Shown in pieces: positions 18,695 through 27,475 of a stretch of DNA of 64,000 nucleotides (position 1 is its first letter; each line of letters starts with the position of its first letter). Under the pieces are notes generated by a model, which was not told where the DNA came from, did not search any database, and saw nothing but the letters and a program-made list of their open reading frames with translations. This DNA is from Nostoc carneum NIES-2107 (GTDB taxonomy: Bacteria; Cyanobacteriota; Cyanobacteriia; Cyanobacteriales; Nostocaceae). Position numbers and translations under genes: made by a program. The DNA lies in contig AP018180.1 of assembly GCA_002368155.1 (NCBI GenBank), positions 4,530,989-4,594,988 on the forward strand, in the 5' to 3' direction.

Positions 18695-19795
18695 ATGACT
18701 CTGATATTGACATTTTTGGGCAAAGGCGGCATTGCTCGTACCAAAATTGCGATCGCCGCCGCTAAATTATTGGCTAGCGAAGGCAAACGCGTCCTGCTTG
18801 CAGGACTTGCAGAGCCAACATTACCCATCCTGCTAGAAACTACACTAACACCCGACCCTCAAGAAATTGCTCCCAATTTGCAAGTAGTACAGTTTCAAGC
18901 TTCTGTATTATTAGAACGCCAGTGGGAAGAAGTCAAAAAACTGGAGGCGCAATATCTCAGAACACCAATTATTAAAGATGTTTTTGGTCAAGAATTGGTG
19001 GTATTGCCAGGGATGGATGGTGCTTTAGCCTTAAATGCAATCCGTGAATATGATGCCACTGGCAAATATGACGTGATTGTCTATGATGGCACAGGTGATG
19101 CTTCTGGTTTACGAATGTTGGGATTACCAGAGTCTTTGAGTTGGTATATGCGACGCTTTCGGCAATTAATTGTTAACTCAGATTTGGGGAAAACAATCGC
19201 TGAATCGCCTTTGATTCAACCGCTAATTAGCACTCTGTTCAATTTTAATTGGACAGCAGATAACTTCGCTCAACCGACTAATCAAGTTAACAATTTTTTA
19301 GAAAAGGGTAAAGCTGCCCTTGCCAATCCCCAGCGTGTTGCTGCCTTTTTGGTAACTACACCAGATCCAATTGAGGTAGCCAGCAGCCGTTATTTATGGG
19401 GTAGCGCGCAACAAATCGGTGTGACGGTTGGTGGTGTGATTGTTGTCTCTCCCGAGACCAACCCCAATCTTACAGAGGAATTTAGCCCTCTGTCCATTAG
19501 TGTAGTGCCTGATGCCCCGACTGGTGAATGGCGATCGCTCATGGATGCCTTGCCAGATTTTGCCCAGGAAGCACTAAAAGCCCCCAAACCCATAGAAATA
19601 GATACCCATAACCGTCAGGTACGCTTATTCTTGCCTGGATTTGATAAAAAACAAGTCAAGCTAACTCAGTATGGGCCGGAAGTAACTGTGGAAGCAGGCG
19701 ACCAACGGCGCAATATTGACCTTCCACCTTCTTTAAGTGGAAAACCCATTACTGGGGCGAAGTTTCAGAACAGTTATTTGATCATTTCGTTTTAA
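18695..19795 (+). CDS. ArsA/Get3-like ATPase with C-terminal Hsp20-like domain
   Basis: A 366-residue cytoplasmic ATPase of the ArsA/Get3 (TRC40) superfamily. The P-loop at residues 9-17 reads GKGGIARTK: the signature Lys (K10) is kept, but Arg15 replaces the usual Walker A Lys and Lys17 replaces the second Thr. Arg in place of Lys may be normal in this cyanobacterial subgroup; the Lys17 change looks more unusual. DVIVYDGTGDASGLRML is the Walker B/switch-like region. Residues about 298-366 form an alpha-crystallin-like beta domain (VRLFLPGFDKKQVKLTQYGP). It contains no arsenite-binding Cys pattern. The role is unknown; chaperoning of membrane or photosynthetic proteins is possible given the neighbouring chlG (inference). 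Confidence 0.85.
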   Translation: MTLILTFLGKGGIARTKIAIAAAKLLASEGKRVLLAGLAEPTLPILLETTLTPDPQEIAPNLQVVQFQASVLLERQWEEVKKLEAQYLRTPIIKDVFGQELVVLPGMDGALALNAIREYDATGKYDVIVYDGTGDASGLRMLGLPESLSWYMRRFRQLIVNSDLGKTIAESPLIQPLISTLFNFNWTADNFAQPTNQVNNFLEKGKAALANPQRVAAFLVTTPDPIEVASSRYLWGSAQQIGVTVGGVIVVSPETNPNLTEEFSPLSISVVPDAPTGEWRSLMDALPDFAQEALKAPKPIEIDTHNRQVRLFLPGFDKKQVKLTQYGPEVTVEAGDQRRNIDLPPSLSGKPITGAKFQNSYLIISF

Positions 19796-19805
19796 GTTAG
19801 AGATA

Positions 19806-19842
19806 TTGGGATTGGGGACTGGGGACTGGGGACTGGGGACTA
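19806..19842. repeat. Short tandem repeat, GGGGACT heptamers
   Basis: About five copies of a 7-bp GGGGACT/GGGGATT unit, the STRR type common in heterocyst-forming cyanobacteria. The same unit occurs at 45851-45905, 58684-58735 and 63971-64000. Confidence 0.8.
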
Positions 19843-19869
19843 GGTAAATAAGGGAAGGCAAAAATATTA

Positions 19870-20032
19870 ATGTCCTATGCCCTATGCCCTATGCACCATG
19901 ACGGCAGTTGCTACAACGGAGGAGACCTCCGCAACGCACTGCCTCCCCAATGCCCCATGCCCCATGACGGCAGTTGCTACAACGGAGGAAACCTCCGCAA
20001 CGCATTGCCTCCCCTATGCCCTATGCCCAATT
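19870..20032. repeat. ATGCCCT heptamers with two palindromic repeat copies upstream of chlG
   Basis: ATGCCCT/ATGCCCC heptamers surround two copies (19901-19944 and 19967-20010) of a 44-bp imperfect palindrome, containing GGCAGTTGCTACAACGGAGG and CCTCCGCAACGCACTGCC. A third copy lies at 35781-35825. The repeats form a stable hairpin and give a misleading open frame in front of chlG. Confidence 0.8.
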
Positions 20033-20038
20033 AATCTT

Positions 20039-21079
20039 ATGTCTGAATCATCTCCCATTACTCCAAATTCCAATCCGGCGGAAGCGATAGAGTCCGTTAA
20101 TAATACTGAAGAGATCACCGCAGTTGGCGATCGCAGTTCTAAAACTCGGCAACTGCTGGGGATGAAAGGCGCAGCACCAGGGGAAACCTCGATTTGGAAA
20201 ATCCGGTTGCAACTGATGAAGCCGATTACCTGGATTCCCCTGATTTGGGGTGTAGTCTGCGGTGCGGCTTCTTCGGGTAACTATACTTGGACGCTGGAAA
20301 ATGTGTTGAAGGCCGCGGCTTGTATGTTACTGTCTGGCCCCTTGCTGACAGGTTATACCCAAACCATCAATGATTTCTACGATCGCGAAATTGATGCGAT
20401 TAACGAGCCTTACCGTCCGATTCCTTCTGGTGCTATTTCCGTACCCCAGGTAATTACGCAGATAGTTGTATTATTACTGGGTGGTATTGGTTTAGCTTTT
20501 GTGCTGGATTTGTGGGCTGGTCATGACTTCCCCAACATCACAGTGTTGGCTATCTTTGGAACTTTTATTGCCTACATCTATTCAGCGCCACCACTGAAGC
20601 TGAAGCAAAACGGCTGGTTAGGCAACTATGCTTTAGGAGCCAGCTATATTGCTTTACCTTGGTGGGCTGGTCATGCTTTGTTTGGCGAACTGAACTGGAA
20701 AATTATTGTTCTCACCCTGGTTTATAGTTTAGCTGGATTGGGGATTGCCATTGTTAATGACTTCAAGAGTGTAGAAGGCGATCGCCAATTAGGACTACAA
20801 TCACTACCTGTAATGTTTGGTGTCACCACTGCGGCCTGGATATGTGTAGTGATGATTGATGTATTTCAAGGATTAATTGCGGCATACCTGGTCAGTATCC
20901 ATGAGAATTTGTACGCAGCAATTCTTGTACTGTTGATTTTGCCGCAAATTACTTTCCAAGATATGTATTTTTTGCGTGACCCGTTAAAGAACGATGTGAA
21001 GTATCAAGCCAGTGCCCAACCATTCTTAGTTTTAGGAATGCTTGTGGCTGGTTTAGCACTTGGTCATGCAGGTATTTGA
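20039..21079 (+). CDS. chlG: Chlorophyll synthase
   Basis: Membrane prenyltransferase that esterifies chlorophyllide a with phytyl or geranylgeranyl diphosphate, the last step of chlorophyll a synthesis. The ATG at 20039 (MSESSPITPNSNPAE) gives 346 residues, the normal length. The open frame extends 54 codons further upstream, but these only translate intergenic repeats. It has about nine membrane helices, the first Asp-rich prenyl-diphosphate motif NDFYDREIDAINEPYRPIPS, and the second motif NDFKSVEGDRQLGLQSLPV. It is a strong marker that the host is oxygenic and phototrophic. A candidate terminator follows at 21116. Confidence 0.97.
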   Translation: MSESSPITPNSNPAEAIESVNNTEEITAVGDRSSKTRQLLGMKGAAPGETSIWKIRLQLMKPITWIPLIWGVVCGAASSGNYTWTLENVLKAAACMLLSGPLLTGYTQTINDFYDREIDAINEPYRPIPSGAISVPQVITQIVVLLLGGIGLAFVLDLWAGHDFPNITVLAIFGTFIAYIYSAPPLKLKQNGWLGNYALGASYIALPWWAGHALFGELNWKIIVLTLVYSLAGLGIAIVNDFKSVEGDRQLGLQSLPVMFGVTTAAWICVVMIDVFQGLIAAYLVSIHENLYAAILVLLILPQITFQDMYFLRDPLKNDVKYQASAQPFLVLGMLVAGLALGHAGI

Positions 21080-21115
21080 TTTATACTTCTAGAGTAAGAA
21101 GTTTAGATATAGGGG

Positions 21116-21152
21116 TTAGGAGGTAACATTACTTCTAACTCCTAATTTTTAA
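21116..21152 (+). terminator. Candidate terminator after chlG
   Basis: TTAGGAG at 21116-21122 pairs with CTCCTAA at 21139-21145 and is followed by TTTTTAATT. The stem is only 7 bp with a 16-base loop, so it is a modest candidate. Confidence 0.35.
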
Positions 21153-21170
21153 TTACTATCAGAACTTGCC

Positions 21171-21458
21171 GTGTTATACCTAATTGTTGCTTTGATACAT
21201 GGGATTCAGGCTTTGTTAGTCCCTATTTGCTTTGTTGTTGCTTGGGCTGTCATGATTCTAGGTGGTTGGAGTTTGTGGTCAGCAGCACGAGATAGTGTCA
21301 GTAAAGCCAAGCAAATGCATCAAATACCTTGTACAGGTTGTCAGTTTTTCACCGATAATTACCGCCTCAAGTGTACTGTACACCCTTCTATTGCTAATAC
21401 AGAAGAAGCAATTCACTGTCATGATTTTCAGGCTAAGACCAATTCGATGTATTACTAA
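21171..21458 (+). CDS. Small conserved membrane protein with cysteine cluster
   Basis: A 95-residue protein from a GTG start. Residues 1-35 form one or two hydrophobic helices (MLYLIVALIHGIQALLVPIC onward). The soluble tail contains CTGCQFF, KCTVHP and HCHDF, a pattern of Cys and His that could bind a metal or form disulfides. It looks like a cyanobacterial family of unknown function. It follows chlG by about 90 bases on the same strand, beyond the candidate terminator. An overlapping frame at 21262-21474 is judged a shadow. Confidence 0.7.
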   Translation: MLYLIVALIHGIQALLVPICFVVAWAVMILGGWSLWSAARDSVSKAKQMHQIPCTGCQFFTDNYRLKCTVHPSIANTEEAIHCHDFQAKTNSMYY

Positions 21459-22119
21459 CAGTCTGTGCCATTAATTTTAATCGTTTTGACCGTCAATCAT
21501 TCGATGAATTCATTATGCATGAGACTTCTTGCAGAAGTTGGGAAAAGGAGAAGGGGTAAGGGGGAAAGGTTTGGTCTTTTCCCTTTCCCCTTTAACCTTT
21601 TCCCTTTACGCATCTATTGTTGAATCTTGACGCATGAAGTCTTGTCAGAAATCTGTGTTGCTTGTCTAGGAAATTTTTGCATATCGGGCATTAAAAATAT
21701 TTTTATTACTTCCCGTATACGTAGTTCATCAAAACTACACATTCTTAAATATTTGGTAAATTCACATTTACATAAGCTTTTCTTAACCTGAAACCAGCCA
21801 CTACATATATTTAATAAAATCAGCTATTTATAAATCTTAAGTAAATGGATCTACTCATAGCCTGTTCTTAACCTTCACCCAGTAAATCCTAAGTAACTAT
21901 TTACATCTGTAGAAATACAGAGTGCTGATTTTATGCAATGAACAAAAGAATACTCAACAAGGTACGACCTATTTCAACATAGGCCGCGATTATTTGCGTC
22001 CTCATTCATTTGTCTTACTTTGGCTCAGTTTGATTCTCTGCATGATTGCATCCAATCATTAATCTGCTTTTGACAATTTGCGAAAAACTCTCACCGCTAC
22101 TTTACTAGGAGATTTTTTG
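21459..22119. other. 661-base intergenic region upstream of the RTX gene
   Basis: It holds a hairpin ACTTCT-TGC-AGAAGT at about 21527, then a long purine/pyrimidine inverted repeat (about 21539-21610) built of AAGGGG-type and CCCCTT-type tracts. Further right, CTTAACCT occurs at 21782 and 21867 and CTTAAGTA at 21836. These resemble single half-units of the cyanobacterial Pho box, but no clean run of three at 11-bp spacing was found. A TAGGAG ribosome-binding site lies just before ATG 22120. No gene is apparent. Confidence 0.5.
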
Positions 22120-25100
22120 ATGGCACTGAAGACAGGCGATATTGCTTTCGTAGGTTTTAACTCTGAAGGTAACGATAACCTAGCGTTCGTTACCTTGGTT
22201 CAAATTGAAGCTGGAACAGAAATTCACTTTACTGATAATGAGTGGACAGGCTCAAGTTTTAATACTGGGGAATCTGGGTTTACTTGGACTGCTAATTCTA
22301 CTATTCCCCCTGGCGTAGTCGTCACTATCGATAATATTGGTAGTGGGACAATTTCATCAAATCTGGGAACTGTAGCTTTTTTTGATTCCAGCAACCGAGG
22401 TATAGCTGCTAGTACTGAGATTGTCTATGCCTACGTGGGTACACCAACTACACCAACAGCATTTCTTACAGCAATTGGCAACAACACATTAACAGGCAAC
22501 AGTGGCGGCGGAGCAACTGTAACTCTTAATGGTACTGGTCTCACAGTCGGCATTAATGCCATTGAACTTGCATCCAAAGATGCTGATGCTGATATTGCGG
22601 TATACGATGGCAATCGTAGTGGAGAATCCAATTTCGCTTCCTATCTGCCACTCATTAATAACCCTGCTAACTGGGTGACGCAAGATGCATCTGGCGACCA
22701 AAGTAACGATGGGATTGCACCAGATTTACCGTTTAGTACATCTGGATTCACTGTTAATTCTGGTATTCCCAGCGTCAATCTCTCTGTTAGCAGTAACTCT
22801 GGTTCGGAAGCAGGGACAACAGTAATTACAGTCACTGCTACCGCCTCTAGTGCTGTTACTGGTGACCAAACAGTTGACTTAAGTGTTTTGGGAACTGGCA
22901 TTACTCCAGGCGATTACACTCTTAGCAGTAATCAAATCACAATTCTTAACGGACAAACAACTGGTTCTGTCACCTTTACAGTTGTCGATGATGCTTTAGT
23001 TGAAGGCAATGAAACAGCAACTTTAACTCTCAGCAATCCTTCTGCTGGAATTACTCTCGGTACAGCTTCTCAGAATATTGCGATCGCAGATAATAATACT
23101 CCAACTGTGCCGACTGTGAATTTATCTGTTAGCACTGCTGCTGGTTCAGAAGCGAATACAACAGCTATCACTGTGACGGCTACTGCTTCTAGTGCAGTTG
23201 TTGGTAGTCAAACAGTGAATTTAGCAGTTACAGGCACAGGTATCGCCACTGGAGATTATTACCTCAGCAACAATACCATTACCATTGCTGACGGACAAAC
23301 CAGTGGTTCTGTTACCTTTATCGTGGCAGATGATGCGATCGCAGAAGCAACTGAAACTGCTATCTTGACAATCGCGACACCTTCTGCAGGTATTGCTTTA
23401 GGTAACACCACTTCGCAAAATATTACGATTACCAACAACAACACCAGCACTTTGCAAAAAGTTGGCGGTTTCACCAGTGCGAATGGTGCTGAAATTTCCG
23501 CCTTCGATCCAGGAAGCGATCGCCTGTTTGTTGTAGCAGGTAGCACTGTGGAAATCTACAGTGTTAGCAACATCGGAGCATTGACAGCAGTCGGTAGTCT
23601 GACTCCTGGATTTACCGCACCTACTGGAACCGAAATTATTCCTAACAGTGTGGCCGTCAAGAATGGAACAGTAGCGGTTGCTTACGCAATTCGCAACACC
23701 ACAACTGGCGCGCAACTTCTCGGACAGGTTAGCTTTTTTAATGCCGCTAATGGTTCATTCTTAAACTCTGTGGAAGTGGGCTATCTGCCGGATATGCTTA
23801 CCTTTACACCTGATGGTACAAAGGTCTTAACTGCCAACGAAGGCGAACCGAATAGCTACGGACAAGCTAATTCCTTCGACCCTGAAGGGTCTGTGAGCAT
23901 TATTAACTTGGCAAATGGTGTTGCCAACGCTACAGTGCAAACTGCTGGATTTACGGCGTTTAATAGCCAAATCGATGCCCTAAAAGCTTCGGGTGTGCGG
24001 ATTTTTGGCCCTGGTGCTACTGTAGCCCAAGATGTAGAACCCGAATATATTGCCTTTTCGGGAGATGGTACAAAAGCTTACGTAACGTTGCAAGAAAATA
24101 ATGCGATCGCAATTCTCGATATTACCAGCGCTACGATCACCGACATTTTGCCCTTGGGTGTGAAAAATCACAACTTGCCTGGCAATGGTATCGATGCGAG
24201 CGATCAGGATGGCGGTATTAATATTAAGAACTGGCCTGTGTTTGGGTTATATCAGCCAGATGCGATCGCTAGTTTTACAGCTAACGGGCAAACCTACTAC
24301 ATCACAGCCAACGAAGGCGATTCCCGCAACTACACAGGATTTAATGAAGAAATTCGTGTTGGTGCATCTGGATATGTTTTAGACCCAACAGTTTTCCCCA
24401 ATGCAGCCGACCTGAAGCAAAATGCTAACTTGGGCAGATTACAATTAACCAACGCCACGGGTGATATTGACGGTGATAAGGACTTTGATCGCATTGAAGC
24501 ATTTGGGGCGCGTTCCTTCTCAATTTGGGATGCTAGCGGTAAACAAGTTTTTGATAGTGGCGATCAACTCGAACAAATTACCGCTAGTAAAGTCCCAACT
24601 CTGTTTAACTCAGAGGGCTTGGCTGCTGGCTTTGACACCCGCAGCGATAATAAAGGGCCTGAACCGGAAGGTGTGGCGATTGGAGTGATCAACAACCGCA
24701 CCTATGCGTTTATCGGTTTAGAACGCACTGGCGATGTGATTGTCTATGAGGTGACAAATCCTAACAAGCCAACTTTTGTTCAGTATATTAATACACCAGA
24801 AGATGTCGCAGTAGAGGGGCTAACATTTATTTCCGCCGCCGACAGTCCCACAGGTAAGCCTTTGTTGGTGACAACAAATGAAGTTAGCAGAACGGTTGCT
24901 GTGTTTGAAGTCACCCCACCTATGAGAATTAGCGACATTCAAGGAGTTAGTCACACCTCCCCCTTTAATGGAAAAACTGTTACCAATGTTCCGGGGATTG
25001 TGACAGCCGTTGCAGCGCGGGGTTTCTACCTCCAAGACCCTAACCCAGATAGTAGCGATCGCACTTCTGAAGGAATTTTTGTTTTCACTTCATCAGCACC

Positions 25101-27324
25101 CACTGTCCAAGTCGGGGACGCAGTGCAGGTTAGCGGTACAGTAACGGAATTTCGCCCAGGTGGTAATGCTAATAACCTGACAACTACCCAAATTACCAGT
25201 CCCTCAATTATCAAACTTTCCAGTGGTAATGCTTTACCAACTACCACGATTTTAGGTAACGGTGGTAGAACTATCCCTACATCGGTAATTGACAACGACA
25301 CTACTGGCAATATTGAAACCGGAACGACCACCTTTGACCCCGCCCAAGATGGAATTGATTTCTACGAAAGCTTAGAAGGGATGCTGGTACAGGTGAATAA
25401 TCCTGTTGCAGTTAGCCCGACTAATAATTTTGGGGAAATTTGGGTGTTAGCTGATAATGGCACGAATGCTACCGGACGCACAGCTAGAGGTGGTATCGCA
25501 GTTAGTGCTAATGATTTTAATCCAGAGCGTATCCAAATTGATGATACTTTATTTACCTCTGGTAGCTCTCCCAAGGTGAATGTCAGTGCAACTTTCGCCA
25601 CAATTACAGGCGTGGTTGATTATAACTTCAGCAACTATGAAGTTCTGCCAACTTCTGTAAGTGTTACCTCTGATACTCTCCAAAAAGAAGTTACAAATCT
25701 TACTTCTGCTGCTAACCAATTAACAGTTGCTACCTTCAACGTCGAAAACCTTGACCCTGGCGACCCTGTAAGCAAGTTTCAAAACATTGCCAACAGAATT
25801 GTCAATAACCTGAAATCACCAGATATTATCACTCTGGAAGAGATTCAGGATAACAACGGGGCGACAAATAACGGGGTAGTTGATGCTAGTACAACTTACC
25901 AAACATTAATTAATGCCATTAAAGCTGCGGGCGGCCCTAGCTACGAATATCGCCAAATTGACCCAGTAAATAACCAAGATGGCGGTGAACCTGGTGGGAA
26001 TATTCGCCAAGGTTTCTTATTTAATCGCGATCGCGTGCAGTTTGTCGAGCGTGCTGGTGGTACTTCTACTTCTAACATTACAGTTAGCGATGTTAATGGT
26101 GTACCTACCCTTTCTGGTAGTCCCGGTCGCCTTGACCCGACAAACTCCGCTTTTACTACCAGCCGTAAGCCTTTAGTTGGTGAATTTACTTTCAACGGGC
26201 AGACTGTTTATATCGTTGGTAATCACTTTAACTCTAAAGGTGGTGACCAACCTTTATACGGGCCAAATCAACCGCCTACTCTCACCAGCGAAACTCAGCG
26301 TCAGCAACAAGCTACGGTGGTGAAAAATTTTGTTGAGAGTATTTTAGCCATCAACCCCAATGCTAATGTCGTAGTAGCAGGGGACTTAAATGATTTTGAG
26401 TTTTCCAAACCTGTCAGTACCTTAGAAAGTGCTGGACTAAGTTCCCTCGTTGAAACCTTGCCTGAAAATGAGCGTTATACCTACAATTTTGAAGGTAATG
26501 CCCAAGTACTTGACCATATCCTTGTCAGTAAGAATCTGCTAAATCAACTCGATGGCTATGATGTAGTACATATCAATTCTGAGTTTGCTGACCAGGATAG
26601 CGACCATGACCCCAGTGTAGCGAGATTTAACATACCAGTACCCAACACCATCAATGGCACATCCGGTAATAATATCCTCATCGGTACTGACAAAGTCGAT
26701 ATTATCCGGGGTCTAGCTGGTAACGATATCATCACAGGCAACAAAAACAATGATTTCCTGTATGGTGGTAGCGGAAATGATGTACTCGAAGGCGGAGATG
26801 GTAACGACAACCTGTATGGTGATGAAGGTAATGATGGCTTGCTAGGTGGAAAAGGTGACGATACCCTTAGTGGTGGTAGCGGAAATGATGCATTAGAAGG
26901 CGGAGATGGTAACGATAGGCTGTATGGCGATGCAGGTAATGGTGTTTTACTGGGTGGCGATGGCGATGATTGGCTAGTTGGCGGTGAAGGAAGGGACTTT
27001 TTAACTGGTGGTAGCAATAGCGATCGCTTTTACTTAACTGGTACAAGTGAATTTGATACTATCATCGACTTTAATCCCGGTGTTGATAAAATCGTCATTT
27101 CCAAATCTGAATTTAGTCTCTCGCAAGCACTCGGTACACTGGATGCTGGCTTATTCCGCAGTGGGACAAAGGCGACCACAGAAAGCGATCGCTTTATTTA
27201 TGATCGACTTCGGGGTAACCTTTTCTTTGATGCTGATGGTACTGGTAGCAGCGCACAAATTCAGATAGGTCAATTATTCAATAGAGCTGCACTCACAAGT
27301 AATGATATTACTGTGATTGCATAG
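22120..27324 (+). CDS. Large secreted RTX protein: Calx-beta, choice-of-anchor I and nuclease/phosphatase domains
   Basis: A 1734-residue protein from ATG 22120, which has a TAGGAG site; the frame is open to a TTG at 22078. Residues 1-215 form a beta-rich lamin-tail-like domain. Two Calx-beta repeats follow at about 217-326 and 333-439, then a choice-of-anchor I propeller at about 444-934. An OB-like linker at 935-1180 leads to an endonuclease/exonuclease/phosphatase domain at about 1200-1505, with TFNVENLDPGD, ITLEEIQD, VVAGDLNDFEF and DSDHDPSVA, so the expected catalytic residues are present. Twelve RTX-type nonapeptides (GGSGNDVLE type) at about 1520-1634 should bind calcium, and a C-terminal DFNPGVDKIVIS domain ends it. 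No N-terminal signal is seen, so type I secretion is expected. It probably degrades extracellular DNA or phosphate esters. Confidence 0.88.
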   Translation: MALKTGDIAFVGFNSEGNDNLAFVTLVQIEAGTEIHFTDNEWTGSSFNTGESGFTWTANSTIPPGVVVTIDNIGSGTISSNLGTVAFFDSSNRGIAASTEIVYAYVGTPTTPTAFLTAIGNNTLTGNSGGGATVTLNGTGLTVGINAIELASKDADADIAVYDGNRSGESNFASYLPLINNPANWVTQDASGDQSNDGIAPDLPFSTSGFTVNSGIPSVNLSVSSNSGSEAGTTVITVTATASSAVTGDQTVDLSVLGTGITPGDYTLSSNQITILNGQTTGSVTFTVVDDALVEGNETATLTLSNPSAGITLGTASQNIAIADNNTPTVPTVNLSVSTAAGSEANTTAITVTATASSAVVGSQTVNLAVTGTGIATGDYYLSNNTITIADGQTSGSVTFIVADDAIAEATETAILTIATPSAGIALGNTTSQNITITNNNTSTLQKVGGFTSANGAEISAFDPGSDRLFVVAGSTVEIYSVSNIGALTAVGSLTPGFTAPTGTEIIPNSVAVKNGTVAVAYAIRNTTTGAQLLGQVSFFNAANGSFLNSVEVGYLPDMLTFTPDGTKVLTANEGEPNSYGQANSFDPEGSVSIINLANGVANATVQTAGFTAFNSQIDALKASGVRIFGPGATVAQDVEPEYIAFSGDGTKAYVTLQENNAIAILDITSATITDILPLGVKNHNLPGNGIDASDQDGGINIKNWPVFGLYQPDAIASFTANGQTYYITANEGDSRNYTGFNEEIRVGASGYVLDPTVFPNAADLKQNANLGRLQLTNATGDIDGDKDFDRIEAFGARSFSIWDASGKQVFDSGDQLEQITASKVPTLFNSEGLAAGFDTRSDNKGPEPEGVAIGVINNRTYAFIGLERTGDVIVYEVTNPNKPTFVQYINTPEDVAVEGLTFISAADSPTGKPLLVTTNEVSRTVAVFEVTPPMRISDIQGVSHTSPFNGKTVTNVPGIVTAVAARGFYLQDPNPDSSDRTSEGIFVFTSSAPTVQVGDAVQVSGTVTEFRPGGNANNLTTTQITSPSIIKLSSGNALPTTTILGNGGRTIPTSVIDNDTTGNIETGTTTFDPAQDGIDFYESLEGMLVQVNNPVAVSPTNNFGEIWVLADNGTNATGRTARGGIAVSANDFNPERIQIDDTLFTSGSSPKVNVSATFATITGVVDYNFSNYEVLPTSVSVTSDTLQKEVTNLTSAANQLTVATFNVENLDPGDPVSKFQNIANRIVNNLKSPDIITLEEIQDNNGATNNGVVDASTTYQTLINAIKAAGGPSYEYRQIDPVNNQDGGEPGGNIRQGFLFNRDRVQFVERAGGTSTSNITVSDVNGVPTLSGSPGRLDPTNSAFTTSRKPLVGEFTFNGQTVYIVGNHFNSKGGDQPLYGPNQPPTLTSETQRQQQATVVKNFVESILAINPNANVVVAGDLNDFEFSKPVSTLESAGLSSLVETLPENERYTYNFEGNAQVLDHILVSKNLLNQLDGYDVVHINSEFADQDSDHDPSVARFNIPVPNTINGTSGNNILIGTDKVDIIRGLAGNDIITGNKNNDFLYGGSGNDVLEGGDGNDNLYGDEGNDGLLGGKGDDTLSGGSGNDALEGGDGNDRLYGDAGNGVLLGGDGDDWLVGGEGRDFLTGGSNSDRFYLTGTSEFDTIIDFNPGVDKIVISKSEFSLSQALGTLDAGLFRSGTKATTESDRFIYDRLRGNLFFDADGTGSSAQIQIGQLFNRAALTSNDITVIA

Positions 27325-27327
27325 ATT

Positions 27328-27366
27328 TAGTGGGATGCGTTAGGCGAAGCCTAACGCATCCCACTA
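27328..27366. terminator. Perfect 18-bp hairpin after the RTX gene
   Basis: TAGTGGGATGCGTTAGGC pairs perfectly with its complement across a GAA loop, starting three bases after the stop codon. There is no strong T-tract, so it may be a dispersed repeat used as a terminator. Related GCGTTA/TAACGC hairpins lie at 29827-29854, 35758-35780 and 57755-57781. Confidence 0.55.
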
Positions 27367-27431
27367 CGAATTACGAATGATTTATCTGTTGTAAAGCATG
27401 ATGGTAATTGCTATTGCAATGTGTTGCTTTG

Positions 27432-27468
27432 CTGTTTTTTGTTAATCTTGATAATTATCAGAAAACAG
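27432..27468. promoter_or_regulatory. Nested inverted repeats upstream of P450, possible operator
   Basis: A perfect 12-bp palindrome TGATAATTATCA at 27449-27460 is flanked by a CTGTTTT / AAAACAG pair at 27432-27438 and 27462-27468. It ends 8 bases before the P450 ATG. The position fits a repressor site or a 5' hairpin; the binding protein is unknown. Confidence 0.35.
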
Positions 27469-27475
27469 TTAAAAA

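Noticed and set aside
19877..20038. 54-codon upstream extension of chlG
   Set aside because: It only translates ATGCCCT heptamers and palindromic repeats; the start at 20039 gives the usual length and N-terminus.
21262..21474. 70-residue frame overlapping the small Cys-rich membrane protein
   Set aside because: Out-of-frame shadow of the gene at 21171-21458.
21744..21907. Full Pho box upstream of the RTX gene
   Set aside because: Single CTTAA-type half-units occur, but three at 11-bp spacing were not found.
26556..27017. Minus-strand 153-residue Pro/Ser-rich frame opposite the RTX repeats
   Set aside because: It mirrors the glycine-rich RTX codons and has no start signal.
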